Source of the DNA: a virus
DNA length: 32,477 bases
Strand: one strand, 5' to 3'
Virus record (IMG/VR): IMGVR_UViG_3300044631_001674
Span: 1 to 32,477 of that record
The notes beneath the pieces were generated by a model. That model ran no database searches. It was not told the origin of the DNA and saw only the letters and a program-made list of their open reading frames with translations. The translations under genes and the position numbers were made by a program. Below are positions 1 to 8,523 of the stretch, piece after piece; position 1 is the stretch's first letter, and each line of letters starts with the position of its first letter.

Positions 1-834
1 CCCGGGGATCTCTTCGTTGTCTTCGACGATGCGGAACGTCCGCCAAATGGTCTGCCGCGCGAGGTCGCGATACTTCGAATCGACACCCATGAATGAGTCC
101 GGATCTTCGTTGGCCCAGCCACCAGGGGGCTTGTAGCTCAGCTCATTGATCGGTCGAATCCACTCGGTAGCGAACCGCTCATACCCGACCGCCTCCAACC
201 GCAGATCCCGCTGGAATCGAATCGGGGCACCCTGCACGCAAATCCACTCGGGAACTACTGGAGGCTCTTCGGTAAATGTCGCTTCCGCAACGCGTCGATC
301 GTTTGTTGGCGCCTGGATACCTTCGCCGATGCGGACAATCCGCGATCGATCATCCCAGCCCAGCACGATCTGCAAACCAACCGAATCGAGCAACTGCGTC
401 AGCGCATTGGCTGCGACTTCGCCCTCCCATGAGACCGGAGGAGTGATCTCCGGCACGAGCGACACATCGACGCCCACTTCCCCCATCGCCTCCAGGCAAT
501 CGCTGACCATCTCGCGGAGGGTTCGCCGAACTCCGTTCTGTACGTTGAACGCCCCGAATACCGTCCCATAGTGCCACCGCCACCGCCGGTCCTGCAATGA
601 CACCTCCCGCATCTTCGCAGGCCCAGGAGGGACCACGGAGCGAATCACGCGACAGTCAGATAGTCGGAGGTAGCCCGAGCCATAGAACACATCCAGGACG
701 CCGAATTGAGCCACTGGCGCCCCGAGGATGAACCGCAGGGTAATCAGCCCCGGCTGGACGCCTGCGGATCGGCCGATTGAGCATTGCCCGTCCGCCGCGA
801 ATCCGTTCCAACGAAAGATCCCCTGCAAGTCCAT
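1..834 (-). CDS. Phage tail-tip/minor tail protein, 3' end outside window
   Basis: An open frame runs from an ATG at 834 to the window edge without a stop, giving at least 278 residues; the C-terminus is missing. The start has a GAGGGC ribosome site 8 nt upstream and lies 10 nt after the preceding stop. The protein begins MDLQGIFRWNGFAADGQ. It is soluble-looking, beta-rich and tryptophan-containing, with no signal peptide or membrane segment. It follows the tape measure and two further tail genes in the same direction, so a tail-hub or tail-attachment role is inferred from position only. I do not recognise a named domain. Confidence 0.75.
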   Translation of the reverse strand, partial: MDLQGIFRWNGFAADGQCSIGRSAGVQPGLITLRFILGAPVAQFGVLDVFYGSGYLRLSDCRVIRSVVPPGPAKMREVSLQDRRWRWHYGTVFGAFNVQNGVRRTLREMVSDCLEAMGEVGVDVSLVPEITPPVSWEGEVAANALTQLLDSVGLQIVLGWDDRSRIVRIGEGIQAPTNDRRVAEATFTEEPPVVPEWICVQGAPIRFQRDLRLEAVGYERFATEWIRPINELSYKPPGGWANEDPDSFMGVDSKYRDLARQTIWRTFRIVEDNEEIPG

Positions 835-844
835 CGGCCAGCCC

Positions 845-1135
845 TCAAGATAGATCGACCACTTCGCCGATAGACACCTGCACCGACACATCCGGCCAGC
901 GGCGCCGGAACGTCACGATCCGCCCGAGGATCGCGTCCCCCGCCTGCTCGCCTTCTCCCAGGTCCAAAATGTAACAGATGGAGTCCTGACCGTCTGGGTT
1001 GTTACGGTTGCGAAATCGCATCGGAGGGATCGACGCGAGCCAGCTCATCGTCAGCGCGTGCTCCAGTTCCATCTGCGACTGAACCGCATCGATCGCCGGA
1101 CCGTTCCACCATGCCAGAACCGTAAGACGTTGCAT
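845..1135 (-). CDS. Small tail-module protein, 96 aa
   Basis: A 96-residue protein starting MQRLTVLAWWNGPAID and ending GEVVDLS. Its ATG is preceded by GGAG, which directly follows a copy of the 20-bp palindrome at 1146-1165. Upstream is the stop of a 412-aa tail protein and downstream the start of the tail-tip protein at 834, so it belongs to the same late operon. It has no membrane segment. No family is recognised with confidence; a tail-tip accessory role is inferred from its neighbours. Confidence 0.7.
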   Translation of the reverse strand: MQRLTVLAWWNGPAIDAVQSQMELEHALTMSWLASIPPMRFRNRNNPDGQDSICYILDLGEGEQAGDAILGRIVTFRRRWPDVSVQVSIGEVVDLS

Positions 1136-1145
1136 CGCTGCTCCA

Positions 1146-1165
1146 AAGGTCTCGCGCGTGACCTT
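1146..1165. repeat. 20-bp palindrome, copy 1
   Basis: Plus strand AAGGTCTCGCGCGTGACCTT, identical to copies 2 and 4. It differs from the perfect palindrome at one position. It overlaps the TAA stop of the 412-aa tail gene (1164-1166) and is followed on the minus strand by GGAG and the ATG at 1135. Confidence 0.9.
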
Positions 1166-2402
1166 ACGAAATCGTTACACCAAAGCCAAGATCCAGCGTC
1201 ACATCGGCAAGCCGCGCGCCGACCAGGACCACGCCGGTCGTCCAGGTGATCTTGTCGAGCGGATCGAGGATCGTTCCGCCAGCGTGAATGTCCGCCGCCG
1301 CGATCGTCTTGGTAGACGCGACGCGCCCGAAGTCGCAAGTCCCGCCGGGTTCCGCGGTCAGCTTGGTCGAAATCCCGCCGGAGGACTCCCAGTTGATCCG
1401 CGCCCTCGATCCCACCTTGACCGTCGGAGTCGCACTGGCCAGCCGGGTTGTGACCGTCGCCCCGTCCCTCGCGGTCAGAGTCGTTGCGTTCGATTCGAGC
1501 ACCAGTTCCCCGCCCATGCAAGTGATCGTCGTGACCGTCACCCTGGAAGAGACCGAAACGGAAGGACGCACCCTGGCCCCAGGTCGCTCGATGATGTTCA
1601 GCGCCGATACCGCCGCGCTCGATGGATCATCCAGCAGGATCGATCCGCCGTAGACGTTGACCACGGAGGAGGAGTCCAACCCAAAGAGTTGAATCGGGAA
1701 CCCTTCGAGCGTGTTAGCCGGCGATGCAAAGACGGTCACCGTGCCAGTTCCGTCGTTCAGGTCGATCAGGATCCGGCCAGCCCCAACCCCCGGACCGTCG
1801 CCGATGTTCACGACGAGAGTCCCCGAGCCATCGCCCAGCGTCAGGAACCGCGTCCGATATTCCGGATATCCCGCCGCGTTCGTTGGAGGAAGTCCGATCG
1901 CTCCGTTGTAGCTTGCCTTGATGGTCAGGCTGGCGTAGTTCGTCGTGTCCGTCAAACCATAAAGGACCGGCACCGATGAGTCTTCTAGCACGAGGTCATC
2001 GGCCGCGCTCGGTAGCGTACCGCCGGACCAGTTCGCCGCAAGGTTCCAAAAGTTCGGACCGCTCGCCGCGGTAATCTCGGTCACCGTCGCCGTTCCGCTG
2101 GACGCGCTCGCTGTGATCGTGTGAGGCACTCCGCCAGCCCGTGCCGTCAGTTGCAAGCCCACGAGCACCGTCGACTCGATCCGCTGCGCCGCGATGAGCT
2201 CCTGATGTTCCGGCTCGCTGGAAGCGTTCCAAGCCGCAATCAATCCATCGATGATCGTCGCAAGGCTGGAGGTGGTTGACACGTAGGAAACCGTCTTGCC
2301 GTTGATCGTCACGTTGTAGGTATGGGATCCGGTCGCGCTCCAAGTCACCTTCGTCACCTGTGCCACGCTTGCGGCCCGTCCGGTCCAGGTCTTCGTCGCC
2401 AT
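1164..2402 (-). CDS. Tail structural protein, 412 aa
   Basis: The ATG at 2402 overlaps the preceding stop as TGATG and gives MATKTWTGRAASVAQVTKV. About residues 1-110 contain a threonine- and serine-rich beta domain. From about residue 115 (NFWNLAANWSGGTLPSAADD) the sequence looks like repeated beta strands (VYGGSILLDDPSS), suggesting a beta-helix or beta-solenoid. Such folds are common in phage receptor-binding and tail-tip proteins, and the position after the tape measure fits. The stop codon lies in palindrome copy 1. Specific function is not established. Confidence 0.75.
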   Translation of the reverse strand: MATKTWTGRAASVAQVTKVTWSATGSHTYNVTINGKTVSYVSTTSSLATIIDGLIAAWNASSEPEHQELIAAQRIESTVLVGLQLTARAGGVPHTITASASSGTATVTEITAASGPNFWNLAANWSGGTLPSAADDLVLEDSSVPVLYGLTDTTNYASLTIKASYNGAIGLPPTNAAGYPEYRTRFLTLGDGSGTLVVNIGDGPGVGAGRILIDLNDGTGTVTVFASPANTLEGFPIQLFGLDSSSVVNVYGGSILLDDPSSAAVSALNIIERPGARVRPSVSVSSRVTVTTITCMGGELVLESNATTLTARDGATVTTRLASATPTVKVGSRARINWESSGGISTKLTAEPGGTCDFGRVASTKTIAAADIHAGGTILDPLDKITWTTGVVLVGARLADVTLDLGFGVTIS

Positions 2403-3121
2403 CAAACCCTCCGATGCGGGACGCCCCGCAACTCTTGGTGCCACTCAAACTCATAGGTCCAACTGATCTCGTACTCGGTATCGATCCGGCCAAGCACGCG
2501 CGGACTCGATCGCTCAATCCGCGGCTTGCGCATCTGAGCAAACGGCCAAATCGGTGGCGGTGGCTCTGGGTACCCAAACAGCCCGACGGCCCGCCCGCTC
2601 TGAGTGTACTGCCAAGGAGCGTTCTGCGTCCCGATCTGTCGTTCTGGGAAGTTCACCGACCCGCCAGCGTAGACGTACTCGAGACCCCCTGCGCCTTCCG
2701 TTAGCGACTCGGAGAACTCAAGCAAGCCATCCGTAGTTCCCAACTGCTCCGCCTCGTAAACGACGCGGTATCCCATACCCGTAGCGAAGACATCATTGGC
2801 TTGGTTCGGGAGGCTGGAATCGATGATGTACGGACCGAGAAGGCAATTCGATCTCAGCAATTGCATCACGGTCGGGGTGTCGGTGTCGTCCTCAAGGAAC
2901 ACCAAATCCAGATTGGGCTGGTAGATCCTCTGCCGGCGCAGAATCTCAGAGGTCATCTGCGACTGGGTGGCATTGGTCCCCTGGAGGACGATCCGCCCGG
3001 AGATGTCCCAACGCTCGCGCAACTTTGCGACACGTTTGGTCACGTCGTAGACGGGAGAATAGGTGATCGATGCGACGGCTTCGTTCTGCGGAAGCGTGTT
3101 CGGTCCGACTCGTAATCTCAT
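2402..3121 (-). CDS. Distal/minor tail protein, 239 aa
   Basis: A 239-residue protein starting MRLRVGPNTLPQNEAVASI. The ATG overlaps the tape-measure stop as ATGA, indicating translational coupling. It has mixed alpha/beta composition, a proline run near residue 200 (PEPPPPIWPF) and no membrane segment. The gene immediately after a tape measure in siphophages usually encodes the distal tail protein or a minor tail protein; that is inference from order, as I see no diagnostic motif. Confidence 0.7.
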   Translation of the reverse strand: MRLRVGPNTLPQNEAVASITYSPVYDVTKRVAKLRERWDISGRIVLQGTNATQSQMTSEILRRQRIYQPNLDLVFLEDDTDTPTVMQLLRSNCLLGPYIIDSSLPNQANDVFATGMGYRVVYEAEQLGTTDGLLEFSESLTEGAGGLEYVYAGGSVNFPERQIGTQNAPWQYTQSGRAVGLFGYPEPPPPIWPFAQMRKPRIERSSPRVLGRIDTEYEISWTYEFEWHQELRGVPHRRV

Positions 3122-5304
3122 CCTCCGTTCGCCCTCCGCTGGATCCGCGCGTCGATGTTCGCCACTTCTTTCGTCAGGTCAGCGACCCGCGTCGCGAGCG
3201 ATCCGATGTCCCGGTCGTACAGTTGTTTGATCTGCGCCGTCACCGCCTGCGCCGTCGCTTCTGCGTTACTCTGGATCTGCACGGAGAAATCGATCGACGA
3301 TTCCAGTTCAACCGAAAGCATCTCGCGCATCGACTCTAGGGCACCTTGCCGCCGCTCGGATGCCTGAGTAATCCCGAGCCGGTCGAACCCTGCCGCCTGA
3401 GCCCGACGCAACGCCTGTAGCTCGATCTCCGAGTCGATCTCCTGCGACAGCCCCCGCAATCGCCCGAGTTCCTGCGCGCTCAACTGCTGGCCCGCTGCAA
3501 GTCGCTCCCGCAGCATCACGATCTCTTGTTGGTTCGCCTCATCCATCAAACCAAATCGGACCGCCGCGGACTGTGTCGCTTCTTCCTCGGCCGCGATCCG
3601 CTGTTCGACCGTGCTCAGCGCTTCGCGGTTGGCCGCGATCATCTCCTGAGCCATTGTCCGCTGCTGGTCCGCGATCCGCTGGGAAAGGGTCAATTCCTGC
3701 TCACGCAACGACAGGATCCGAGCCGCTGCCGATTCGCTTCCCTTCGCCGCCGCGTTCTGCAGGGTAGCCGCTTCCAGGACGATCGATTCCAACTGCTCCT
3801 GATCGGATAGCCCGCGCCGCGATAGCTCCCACGTCTTCGCCGTGAGGTCGTACTGCTCGCGAATCCTCTCGTTAAGGCTCTGCTGTGATTCTTCCTTGCG
3901 TGCTTCGTCCTCTTGGTTCAGCGCGGAAATCTGCTGGAACCTTTGGAACTGCCGATCGATCTCTTTTGATCTCGCACGCTCAGCCGCCAACTGGCCCCCG
4001 GAGGCCATCCCGGAAAATGGATTGTAAGCACTCGCGCCGATCGACTCGACGAACCCGCCCGCCTGAGCACCGCCACCGAATCCGAACTGGCTCGCCTCCT
4101 GCAACGTCTTGAACGAAGACACTACCCCGAACGCAGCGCCGGCCAAAGCCGTGAGACCAGCCGCAGCAGTACCCGCAGCGCCGGCACCGACGCCCGCCAT
4201 TCCAACCGCACCCATCCGGCCAGCAAGCGCCGCAGCGCCGCCCATCATCGCCGCACCGCCACGCGCCGCCATCCCACCCAGTCCGGTGAGTTGTGCCGCA
4301 CCCTCGACAGAGGAAATTGTAGCCCCCTTGAGCCGTGCCGCGTTCAACGCCTCCTGAGCCGCAGTAGCCGCGATGGTGGCCGTGTTGAAAAGCCGCATCG
4401 CCTTTTCCATCCCCAACAGGAGCTTAGTACCGCCGACCGTTAGATCGATGGTCCCCTGCATGGTGAGGAGCGCGTCTTGCACCTTCTGCAGTTCGGTCTC
4501 GCCGGTGAGCCCGAAGAACACCATGCCGCGCGCGAGCTTCATCACCGATTCCGAAGTCTCAGCAAACGATTGGAGCAATTCCTGACCTGCTCCGTTCGCC
4601 CGGTCGATGTTCTTCTGGTACTCGCTGAGGGATCTCGCCTGCTGTTGCTCTCCCTGCTTTGCGATCCGCTGAGACTCGCGCGCCGCTTCCTGCTCCGAGC
4701 GCATTATCGCTCGATTGTTGGCCTCGGCGATACGGCTGTTTTCCTTTGAGATAGCCGCCAACTGTCGCTTGCGTTCAGCCTCTTCCCTGGCGAGTCGTTT
4801 CTGCTCGTTTGCCTCAGCGACCCTCATCGCCTTCGCTTCCGCCATCGACTGGCGACGATCTTCCGCCTCCTGGCGCGATAACTGTCGCTTGCCATCGGCG
4901 ACGCTCTTGTCGGTCTGCCGGATGATGTCGGCCGCACTCTTCTGAGCCGCCACTAGCTCGCTGAGGCTCTGCTGGCTTGCTGCTCCGCTCTCGCGCTCCT
5001 TTGCAACCTTGCTAAGCGCCTGCTCTAGCTGCTGAACGGATGCGATCCTCTTCGCGTCCAACTGCTGATCCAAGGAGAACCCAGAGCGCTTGAGGGCCTC
5101 AAGGTCGCGAGCGTGCTTGTTCTGGAGATTCCATAGCGTATCCGCACCTTTGATCTGCTGATCGATGACCTTCTGCGCGAGAGATTGCGAAGGACCATCG
5201 CTTACAGATTTCTGAGCGCGTGCGATCGACTGCCCGAAGTCGCGGATCACCTGCTGCGCCGCAGGGTCCGCTTTGGCCGTCAAGAGAAATTCGACTTCGC
5301 GCAT
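3118..5304 (-). CDS. Tape measure protein, 728 aa
   Basis: Sets tail length by spanning the tail tube and is ejected with the DNA. The N-terminal 250 or so residues are strongly charged coiled coil (EEAERKRQLAAISKENSR). An Ala/Gly-rich hydrophobic stretch at about residues 330-410 (GGAAMMGGAAALAGRMG, then GLTALAGAAFGVVSSF) is the usual membrane-interacting region. The C-terminal half is again coiled coil. The ATG at 5304 has GAGGAAG upstream and directly follows the frameshifted chaperone stop. Position and composition make this call strong. At 728 aa it predicts a tail of roughly 110 nm by the usual helix-rise rule. Confidence 0.92.
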   Translation of the reverse strand: MREVEFLLTAKADPAAQQVIRDFGQSIARAQKSVSDGPSQSLAQKVIDQQIKGADTLWNLQNKHARDLEALKRSGFSLDQQLDAKRIASVQQLEQALSKVAKERESGAASQQSLSELVAAQKSAADIIRQTDKSVADGKRQLSRQEAEDRRQSMAEAKAMRVAEANEQKRLAREEAERKRQLAAISKENSRIAEANNRAIMRSEQEAARESQRIAKQGEQQQARSLSEYQKNIDRANGAGQELLQSFAETSESVMKLARGMVFFGLTGETELQKVQDALLTMQGTIDLTVGGTKLLLGMEKAMRLFNTATIAATAAQEALNAARLKGATISSVEGAAQLTGLGGMAARGGAAMMGGAAALAGRMGAVGMAGVGAGAAGTAAAGLTALAGAAFGVVSSFKTLQEASQFGFGGGAQAGGFVESIGASAYNPFSGMASGGQLAAERARSKEIDRQFQRFQQISALNQEDEARKEESQQSLNERIREQYDLTAKTWELSRRGLSDQEQLESIVLEAATLQNAAAKGSESAAARILSLREQELTLSQRIADQQRTMAQEMIAANREALSTVEQRIAAEEEATQSAAVRFGLMDEANQQEIVMLRERLAAGQQLSAQELGRLRGLSQEIDSEIELQALRRAQAAGFDRLGITQASERRQGALESMREMLSVELESSIDFSVQIQSNAEATAQAVTAQIKQLYDRDIGSLATRVADLTKEVANIDARIQRRANGG

Positions 5305-5308
5305 CGCG

Positions 5309-5686
5309 TCACTTCCTCATGGTCACCAGTGCCAAGATCAGTTCGTCCTGCGATCGCTTGTCGATCCGCGCCTGCTGCTCTGATAGTGCCGCTATCGCCC
5401 CGGAGAGGAACGTATCGGCCCGCTCCGCGTCCGTCAGGTGCCCCGACTGCCAGAGACGCACCACCGCCTCCTCGCCCGCTATCAGATCCGGATTGTCCCG
5501 CCAGTGACCCTTCGGACAGCCGACCGAACATTCGCACGGAGTCAGCCCCGGACGAACGACCGGCAAGCCTACCCGGTCGACCATCACTTTTCCGGTTTCC
5601 TCGTCGAACATCCAGCGCCGGCAGTCGGAACACTTACGGAATGCGACTTTCGGATGGAGCGCGCGATTCCGGACGGCCGTCAGGAT
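5309..5686 (-). CDS. Tail assembly chaperone, -1 frameshift extension (gpT-like part)
   Basis: An open frame of 125 codons in the -1 frame relative to the upstream chaperone, beginning at the slippery heptamer at 5686-5692 and ending TLVTMRK-like just before the tape measure. The join reads CTG GGA AAA then, after slipping back one base, ATC CTG ACG. The fused product would be about 250 aa. The extension carries paired cysteines (KCSDCRRW, then TPCECSVGCPKGHW), suggesting a zinc-binding knuckle. An internal ATG at 5611 could start a separate 100-aa protein instead, but it has no clear ribosome site and the frame is open all the way back to the slip site. Confidence 0.75.
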   Translation of the reverse strand: MLTAVRNRALHPKVAFRKCSDCRRWMFDEETGKVMVDRVGLPVVRPGLTPCECSVGCPKGHWRDNPDLIAGEEAVVRLWQSGHLTDAERADTFLSGAIAALSEQQARIDKRSQDELILALVTMRK

Positions 5687-6060
5687 TTTCCCAGGATCTC
5701 GTCTCCGGTCTTCGGCTGTTCTAACGTGTCAGACGCCTTCTCGCCACGCATGATGTAGTACATGTCATAGAGCAGGGCCTTCTTGAGACAGAGCAGGATT
5801 TCCTTTGAGTGTGGAACATCCTCGCTCCAGTTGGTGAGATGCGACGCGACGATCTCGACGACCAGCTTGTAGCCGCGTTGTGGGTCCGCGAAGATCGCGT
5901 TCTTCACTTGAGCCGCATACCGCTCTGCATCAGCCCCGAGGATCGGACGAAACGCGAACCATAGATGACCGTGAATGCCTTCCTTCTCCGCGATGTATGC
6001 CGTCTGCTCCACTCCGTCGCGGATGATGTTCTGTCGCCAATCGCTGACCTGTCGTTCCAT
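5680..6060 (-). CDS. Tail assembly chaperone (gpG-like), 126 aa
   Basis: A 126-residue protein starting MERQVSDWRQNIIRDGVEQ, located between the tail tube and the tape measure, the canonical place for the short chaperone that coats the tape measure during tail assembly. Its last sense codons are CTG GGA AAA TCC TGA and contain a slippery G GGA AAA that allows a -1 shift into the next frame. The ATG has GGAGTGAGC upstream and lies just downstream of a strong terminator, so its transcripts come from readthrough or a local promoter that I cannot identify. Confidence 0.8.
   Translation of the reverse strand: MERQVSDWRQNIIRDGVEQTAYIAEKEGIHGHLWFAFRPILGADAERYAAQVKNAIFADPQRGYKLVVEIVASHLTNWSEDVPHSKEILLCLKKALLYDMYYIMRGEKASDTLEQPKTGDEILGKS
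5686..5692 (-). other. -1 ribosomal frameshift slippery site GGGAAAA
   Basis: On the minus strand the chaperone frame reads CT G GGA AAA TCC TGA. This is an X XXY YYZ heptamer, close to the lambda G/GT site GGGAAAG. It is two codons before the stop and in register with an open -1 frame of 125 codons. Confidence 0.8.
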
Positions 6061-6074
6061 TGCTCACTCCAAAC

Positions 6075-6101
6075 AAAAAAGGGGGAACCGAAGCTCCCCC
6101 C
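6075..6101 (-). terminator. Intrinsic terminator after tail tube gene
   Basis: On the minus strand GGGGGAGCTTCGGTTCCCCC forms an 8-bp stem closed by a C(TTCG)G tetraloop and is followed by TTTTTTG. It lies between the tail tube stop and the chaperone start. It probably lowers chaperone and tape-measure expression relative to the abundant tube protein. Confidence 0.9.
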
Positions 6102-6134
6102 TATCGTACCCGACTGCCTGCCGTGGGCAACTGA

Positions 6135-7040
6135 TTACGCCTTCCACATTCTCAGTTGTGCGTCTGATGCCGCAGGGCTGCTCATCGTCGAGGTGCGATA
6201 CGCCTCGAGTTGCACGGGGAAGGTAATCCGGCCACTCGCGGGAATCGTTGGCGCCGCGTTCGGGATCTTCGCGTTGCCGAATGCGAAAGTGTACGTTGTG
6301 GTCCCATCACTGATCGCAAGCGACGCCGCAGCACCAGCGAGAGCCGCGCGATACAGCGCGAGATTGTCCGAGTTGAACACGCACTCCAGATCGAGAGTCA
6401 CCGCGAGGTCTTGCGCTTCGAAGTCCGCCGGAGTGATGGCGTTCTGGAAGTTCTGATCGTCGACTACGTTATCGATATTCAGTCGGAATGACTTGATCTT
6501 GTAGGCAGTCGAATTGTAGGTGAACGTCGCGTCCGAGAACAGGAAAGCACTCTCGCAAGTGTAAGCCGTCGTCGGCCACGAGGAGCTATAGACCGTCTCC
6601 GCCTTGCCGGTGCAACTGAGATTCCAGTTGACGTACTGCTGTTCCGATCCGCTGATCTCAAGTGTAGTAGGCCAGACTTCGTAGAGGTACCTAGCGGCCA
6701 CCTTGTCGACCGCCGCGTAGAACTTGGTCAGGGCTTCTGCCGGTAGCCACGGATCGCCGGACGTTCCGGTGCCAGCCGACCCACCGACCGACCCAACGAC
6801 GCGCCCCAAGATCCAGTCAATCTCCGTCGGCCCGAAGTAGCCCGAGATTGATCCAGCGGAGGTGTCCGTGGCAATCCTTGCGCGACAGCTTCGACGCTGA
6901 CGGCTCCCTCGATGGCCGTCTTCGCGAAGGAATGTCCGGGATCCGGCCAGGGAACATTCCCGGAACGACAGAGCGACTGGATTAGTGGAAAGGGCAGCAT
7001 TGTCCGCGACGACGACGCGGGAGACGGAACTTTGGCTCAT
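6135..7040 (-). CDS. Major tail (tube) protein, 301 aa
   Basis: A 301-residue beta-rich protein starting MSQSSVSRVVVADNAAL, with a good GGAGGAC ribosome site. It is followed by a strong terminator, then the chaperone pair and tape measure, which is the standard siphophage order. The C-terminal part (SGRITFPVQLEAYRTS) reads like the strand-rich tube subunit seen in phage major tail proteins. The large size relative to simple 150-200 aa tube proteins suggests an extra domain. The role comes from context and composition, not from a diagnostic motif. Confidence 0.75.
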   Translation of the reverse strand: MSQSSVSRVVVADNAALSTNPVALSFRECSLAGSRTFLREDGHRGSRQRRSCRARIATDTSAGSISGYFGPTEIDWILGRVVGSVGGSAGTGTSGDPWLPAEALTKFYAAVDKVAARYLYEVWPTTLEISGSEQQYVNWNLSCTGKAETVYSSSWPTTAYTCESAFLFSDATFTYNSTAYKIKSFRLNIDNVVDDQNFQNAITPADFEAQDLAVTLDLECVFNSDNLALYRAALAGAAASLAISDGTTTYTFAFGNAKIPNAAPTIPASGRITFPVQLEAYRTSTMSSPAASDAQLRMWKA

Positions 7041-7070
7041 CGGTTGGTCCTCCGTCCCCCAATCATCCCG

Positions 7071-7352
7071 CTAGGCAATCACTTTACAAGGATCCCAGCC
7101 CTGCCGTCCGATTATCCCATCGATCCGCATCAAGTAGTCTTCGCCGGGTGTCGGGTACCGCGTCGCAGGCTCGACGACACCCCCGCCCAGGATCGACAGC
7201 GCTTCCTCTGCTGATCCAGCCGCGATCCAAATCGACAGGCCTCGATTGGTCCCCCAGTACCATCCGTCGATGACTGCCTTGGTTGCAGATTCTGCGACTC
7301 CTTCAAAGGTCTCGCGCGTGACCTTTGGAACCGTCGGGTCTTTCTTGTTCAT
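7071..7352 (-). CDS. Small tail-module protein, 93 aa, carrying a palindrome in frame
   Basis: A 93-residue protein starting MNKKDPTVPKVTRETFEGVA. The ATG overlaps the upstream stop as ATGA. Palindrome copy 2 lies inside the coding sequence and is read as KVTRETF at residues 10-16. No in-frame start downstream of the repeat looks usable, so the repeat is translated. Function is unknown; the position between the head-tail joining proteins and the tail tube is typical of a tail terminator or completion accessory. Confidence 0.7.
   Translation of the reverse strand: MNKKDPTVPKVTRETFEGVAESATKAVIDGWYWGTNRGLSIWIAAGSAEEALSILGGGVVEPATRYPTPGEDYLMRIDGIIGRQGWDPCKVIA
7306..7325. repeat. 20-bp palindrome, copy 2 (intragenic)
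   Basis: Plus strand AAGGTCTCGCGCGTGACCTT, identical to copies 1 and 4. It falls within the 93-aa gene near its start and encodes KVTRETF on the minus strand. The match extends to AAAGGT...ACCTTT on both sides. Confidence 0.9.
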
Positions 7353-7867
7353 GGTGCGGGTACTCCGAGTTGTGAGGAATCACGCGGCAGATAGGTGACG
7401 TACACGGTCACAACCACCGCCGAAACATCATATCCAGAATTGAACGGATCGTCGGGGAACTGCGGCCCCTGCTGAGCATCGACCCGCTGGAAGGTCATCG
7501 CGTCATCGCCGGATAGTGCCGTCGTCAGTTGGCGGAGCGGATAGGGAGCGTACCCGTGGGCCTTGTTCTTGAAGATCGCCATCACCCGCTCGGATACCGC
7601 AAGGTGGTTCTCCAGCCCGTCGGTCAGGTCGCTATCCTTCGGCTCGATGAAGACGACAACGCACTGCAAGCCCACTTCCTCGCGCCGATTCTCGAAGACA
7701 GGATCCGTCCGGGATCCAGGGACCACGAATAGCCCCGGCTCCCACCTAATTCCGCGGTTATAGGCTTTCTTCTGGATCTTCGGGTTGAACCCATCTAAAT
7801 CTGCGTCCGCTGCGAGTGTGTCGCGGATCGCGTTCAAGACTTCCCAATGGCGACTCATCAACGTCAT
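7349..7867 (-). CDS. Tail completion/terminator-like protein, 172 aa
   Basis: Begins MTLMSRHWEVLNAIRDTLAA; I chose the ATG at 7867 because AGGG lies 8 nt upstream, though 7858 and 7882 are also possible. It has alternating helices and strands (LQCVVVFIEPKDSDLTDGLE, then VSAVVVTVYVTYLPRD). The pattern of an N-terminal helix with later strands resembles tail terminator proteins that cap the tube, and the gene sits between a Mu gpG-like protein and the tail tube. The assignment is inferred from architecture and order. Confidence 0.7.
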   Translation of the reverse strand: MTLMSRHWEVLNAIRDTLAADADLDGFNPKIQKKAYNRGIRWEPGLFVVPGSRTDPVFENRREEVGLQCVVVFIEPKDSDLTDGLENHLAVSERVMAIFKNKAHGYAPYPLRQLTTALSGDDAMTFQRVDAQQGPQFPDDPFNSGYDVSAVVVTVYVTYLPRDSSQLGVPAP

Positions 7868-8090
7868 AGTCGTACCCTGCATCCCTCTCGTGAAACAACT
7901 GGATCCCGTTTTCGAATCGCCACGCCATCACCCGGATTTTCTCGTGGCTCCCAGGTCTCGCGTGCGTCGGATGCCCCTTCTTGCGTGGTGTTGGCGGCTC
8001 GTCCGGTTCCGGCTGATTGTCGCCAGTGACCGGCACGCCTTCCGACGGTCCGAACAGCTCATCGAGATTAACGCCCCACCAGGAACTCAA
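7758..8090 (-). CDS. Head-tail region protein, about 110 aa, start uncertain
   Basis: The frame is open from further upstream, but the nearest sensible start after the preceding gene is a TTG at 8090 with GAGGATC upstream, giving a protein containing NLDELFGPSEGVPVTGD, a proline/lysine linker (PEPDEPPTPRKKGHP) and SHEKIRVMAWRFENGIQLF. The C-terminal 35 or so codons overlap the next gene by about 110 bases, which is long; a shorter product or an overlap conserved by chance is possible. No family is recognised. Confidence 0.5.
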   Translation of the reverse strand: MSSWWGVNLDELFGPSEGVPVTGDNQPEPDEPPTPRKKGHPTHARPGSHEKIRVMAWRFENGIQLFHERDAGYDYDVDESPLGSLERDPRHTRSGRRFRWVQPEDPEESL

Positions 8091-8523
8091 AACATAGATC
8101 CTCAAACGGCTCGCGGATACTCTCCAACTTCTCTTCGTGGACGTAGTAGAACTCGCGAGCAGGGATGCGGCTAGTCCCGAACTGCTGGTATTTTGCGTAG
8201 GGAACCGTGAGCCCGAGTCGGAGGTCACGCGGCCCGATGTTCTCAGTCTGCCCATCGGCGCCTCGCGTGGTCGCTGCTCTGAGCATCTTGCCGGAGAGAA
8301 TCAAGAGCGGATGCGGCCCGTACTTCGCGACCGTGGCCGGCGCGTGAGGTGGCCAAATCTGGGAAGCGCTGTTGCGCGTCTGGATGAAGTTGTCCGCGAT
8401 CGCATCATGGATCCTAGGGACGATCTGATTGAAGACGCGATCCAACGGCGCGGACTCCATCGCGTCGGCAAAGTCGCCGAACACTTTCACCGCGTCCTCT
8501 GCCTTGAACCTCTTGGGGATCAT
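8068..8523 (-). CDS. Virion morphogenesis protein, Mu gpG/tail completion-like, 151 aa
   Basis: The start at 8523 overlaps the upstream stop as ATGA and gives MIPKRFKAEDAVKVFGDFAD. The middle and C-terminal part (PHPLLILSGKMLRAATT, then LTVPYAKYQQFGTSRIPARE) follows the known pattern of Mu-like virion morphogenesis/HK97 gp10-type proteins: an L-x-x-SG-x-L stretch, a YA-x-x-HQ/QFG-type segment and an IPAR-x-F motif. These proteins act at the head-tail joint or tail completion step. Neighbours are all tail-joining genes, which supports the call. Confidence 0.8.
   Translation of the reverse strand: MIPKRFKAEDAVKVFGDFADAMESAPLDRVFNQIVPRIHDAIADNFIQTRNSASQIWPPHAPATVAKYGPHPLLILSGKMLRAATTRGADGQTENIGPRDLRLGLTVPYAKYQQFGTSRIPAREFYYVHEEKLESIREPFEDLCFEFLVGR

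Noticed and set aside
5101-5120. AAGGTCGCGAGCGTGCTTGT, partly like the 20-bp palindrome
   Set aside because: The right half does not match and it lies in the tape measure; it is probably chance.
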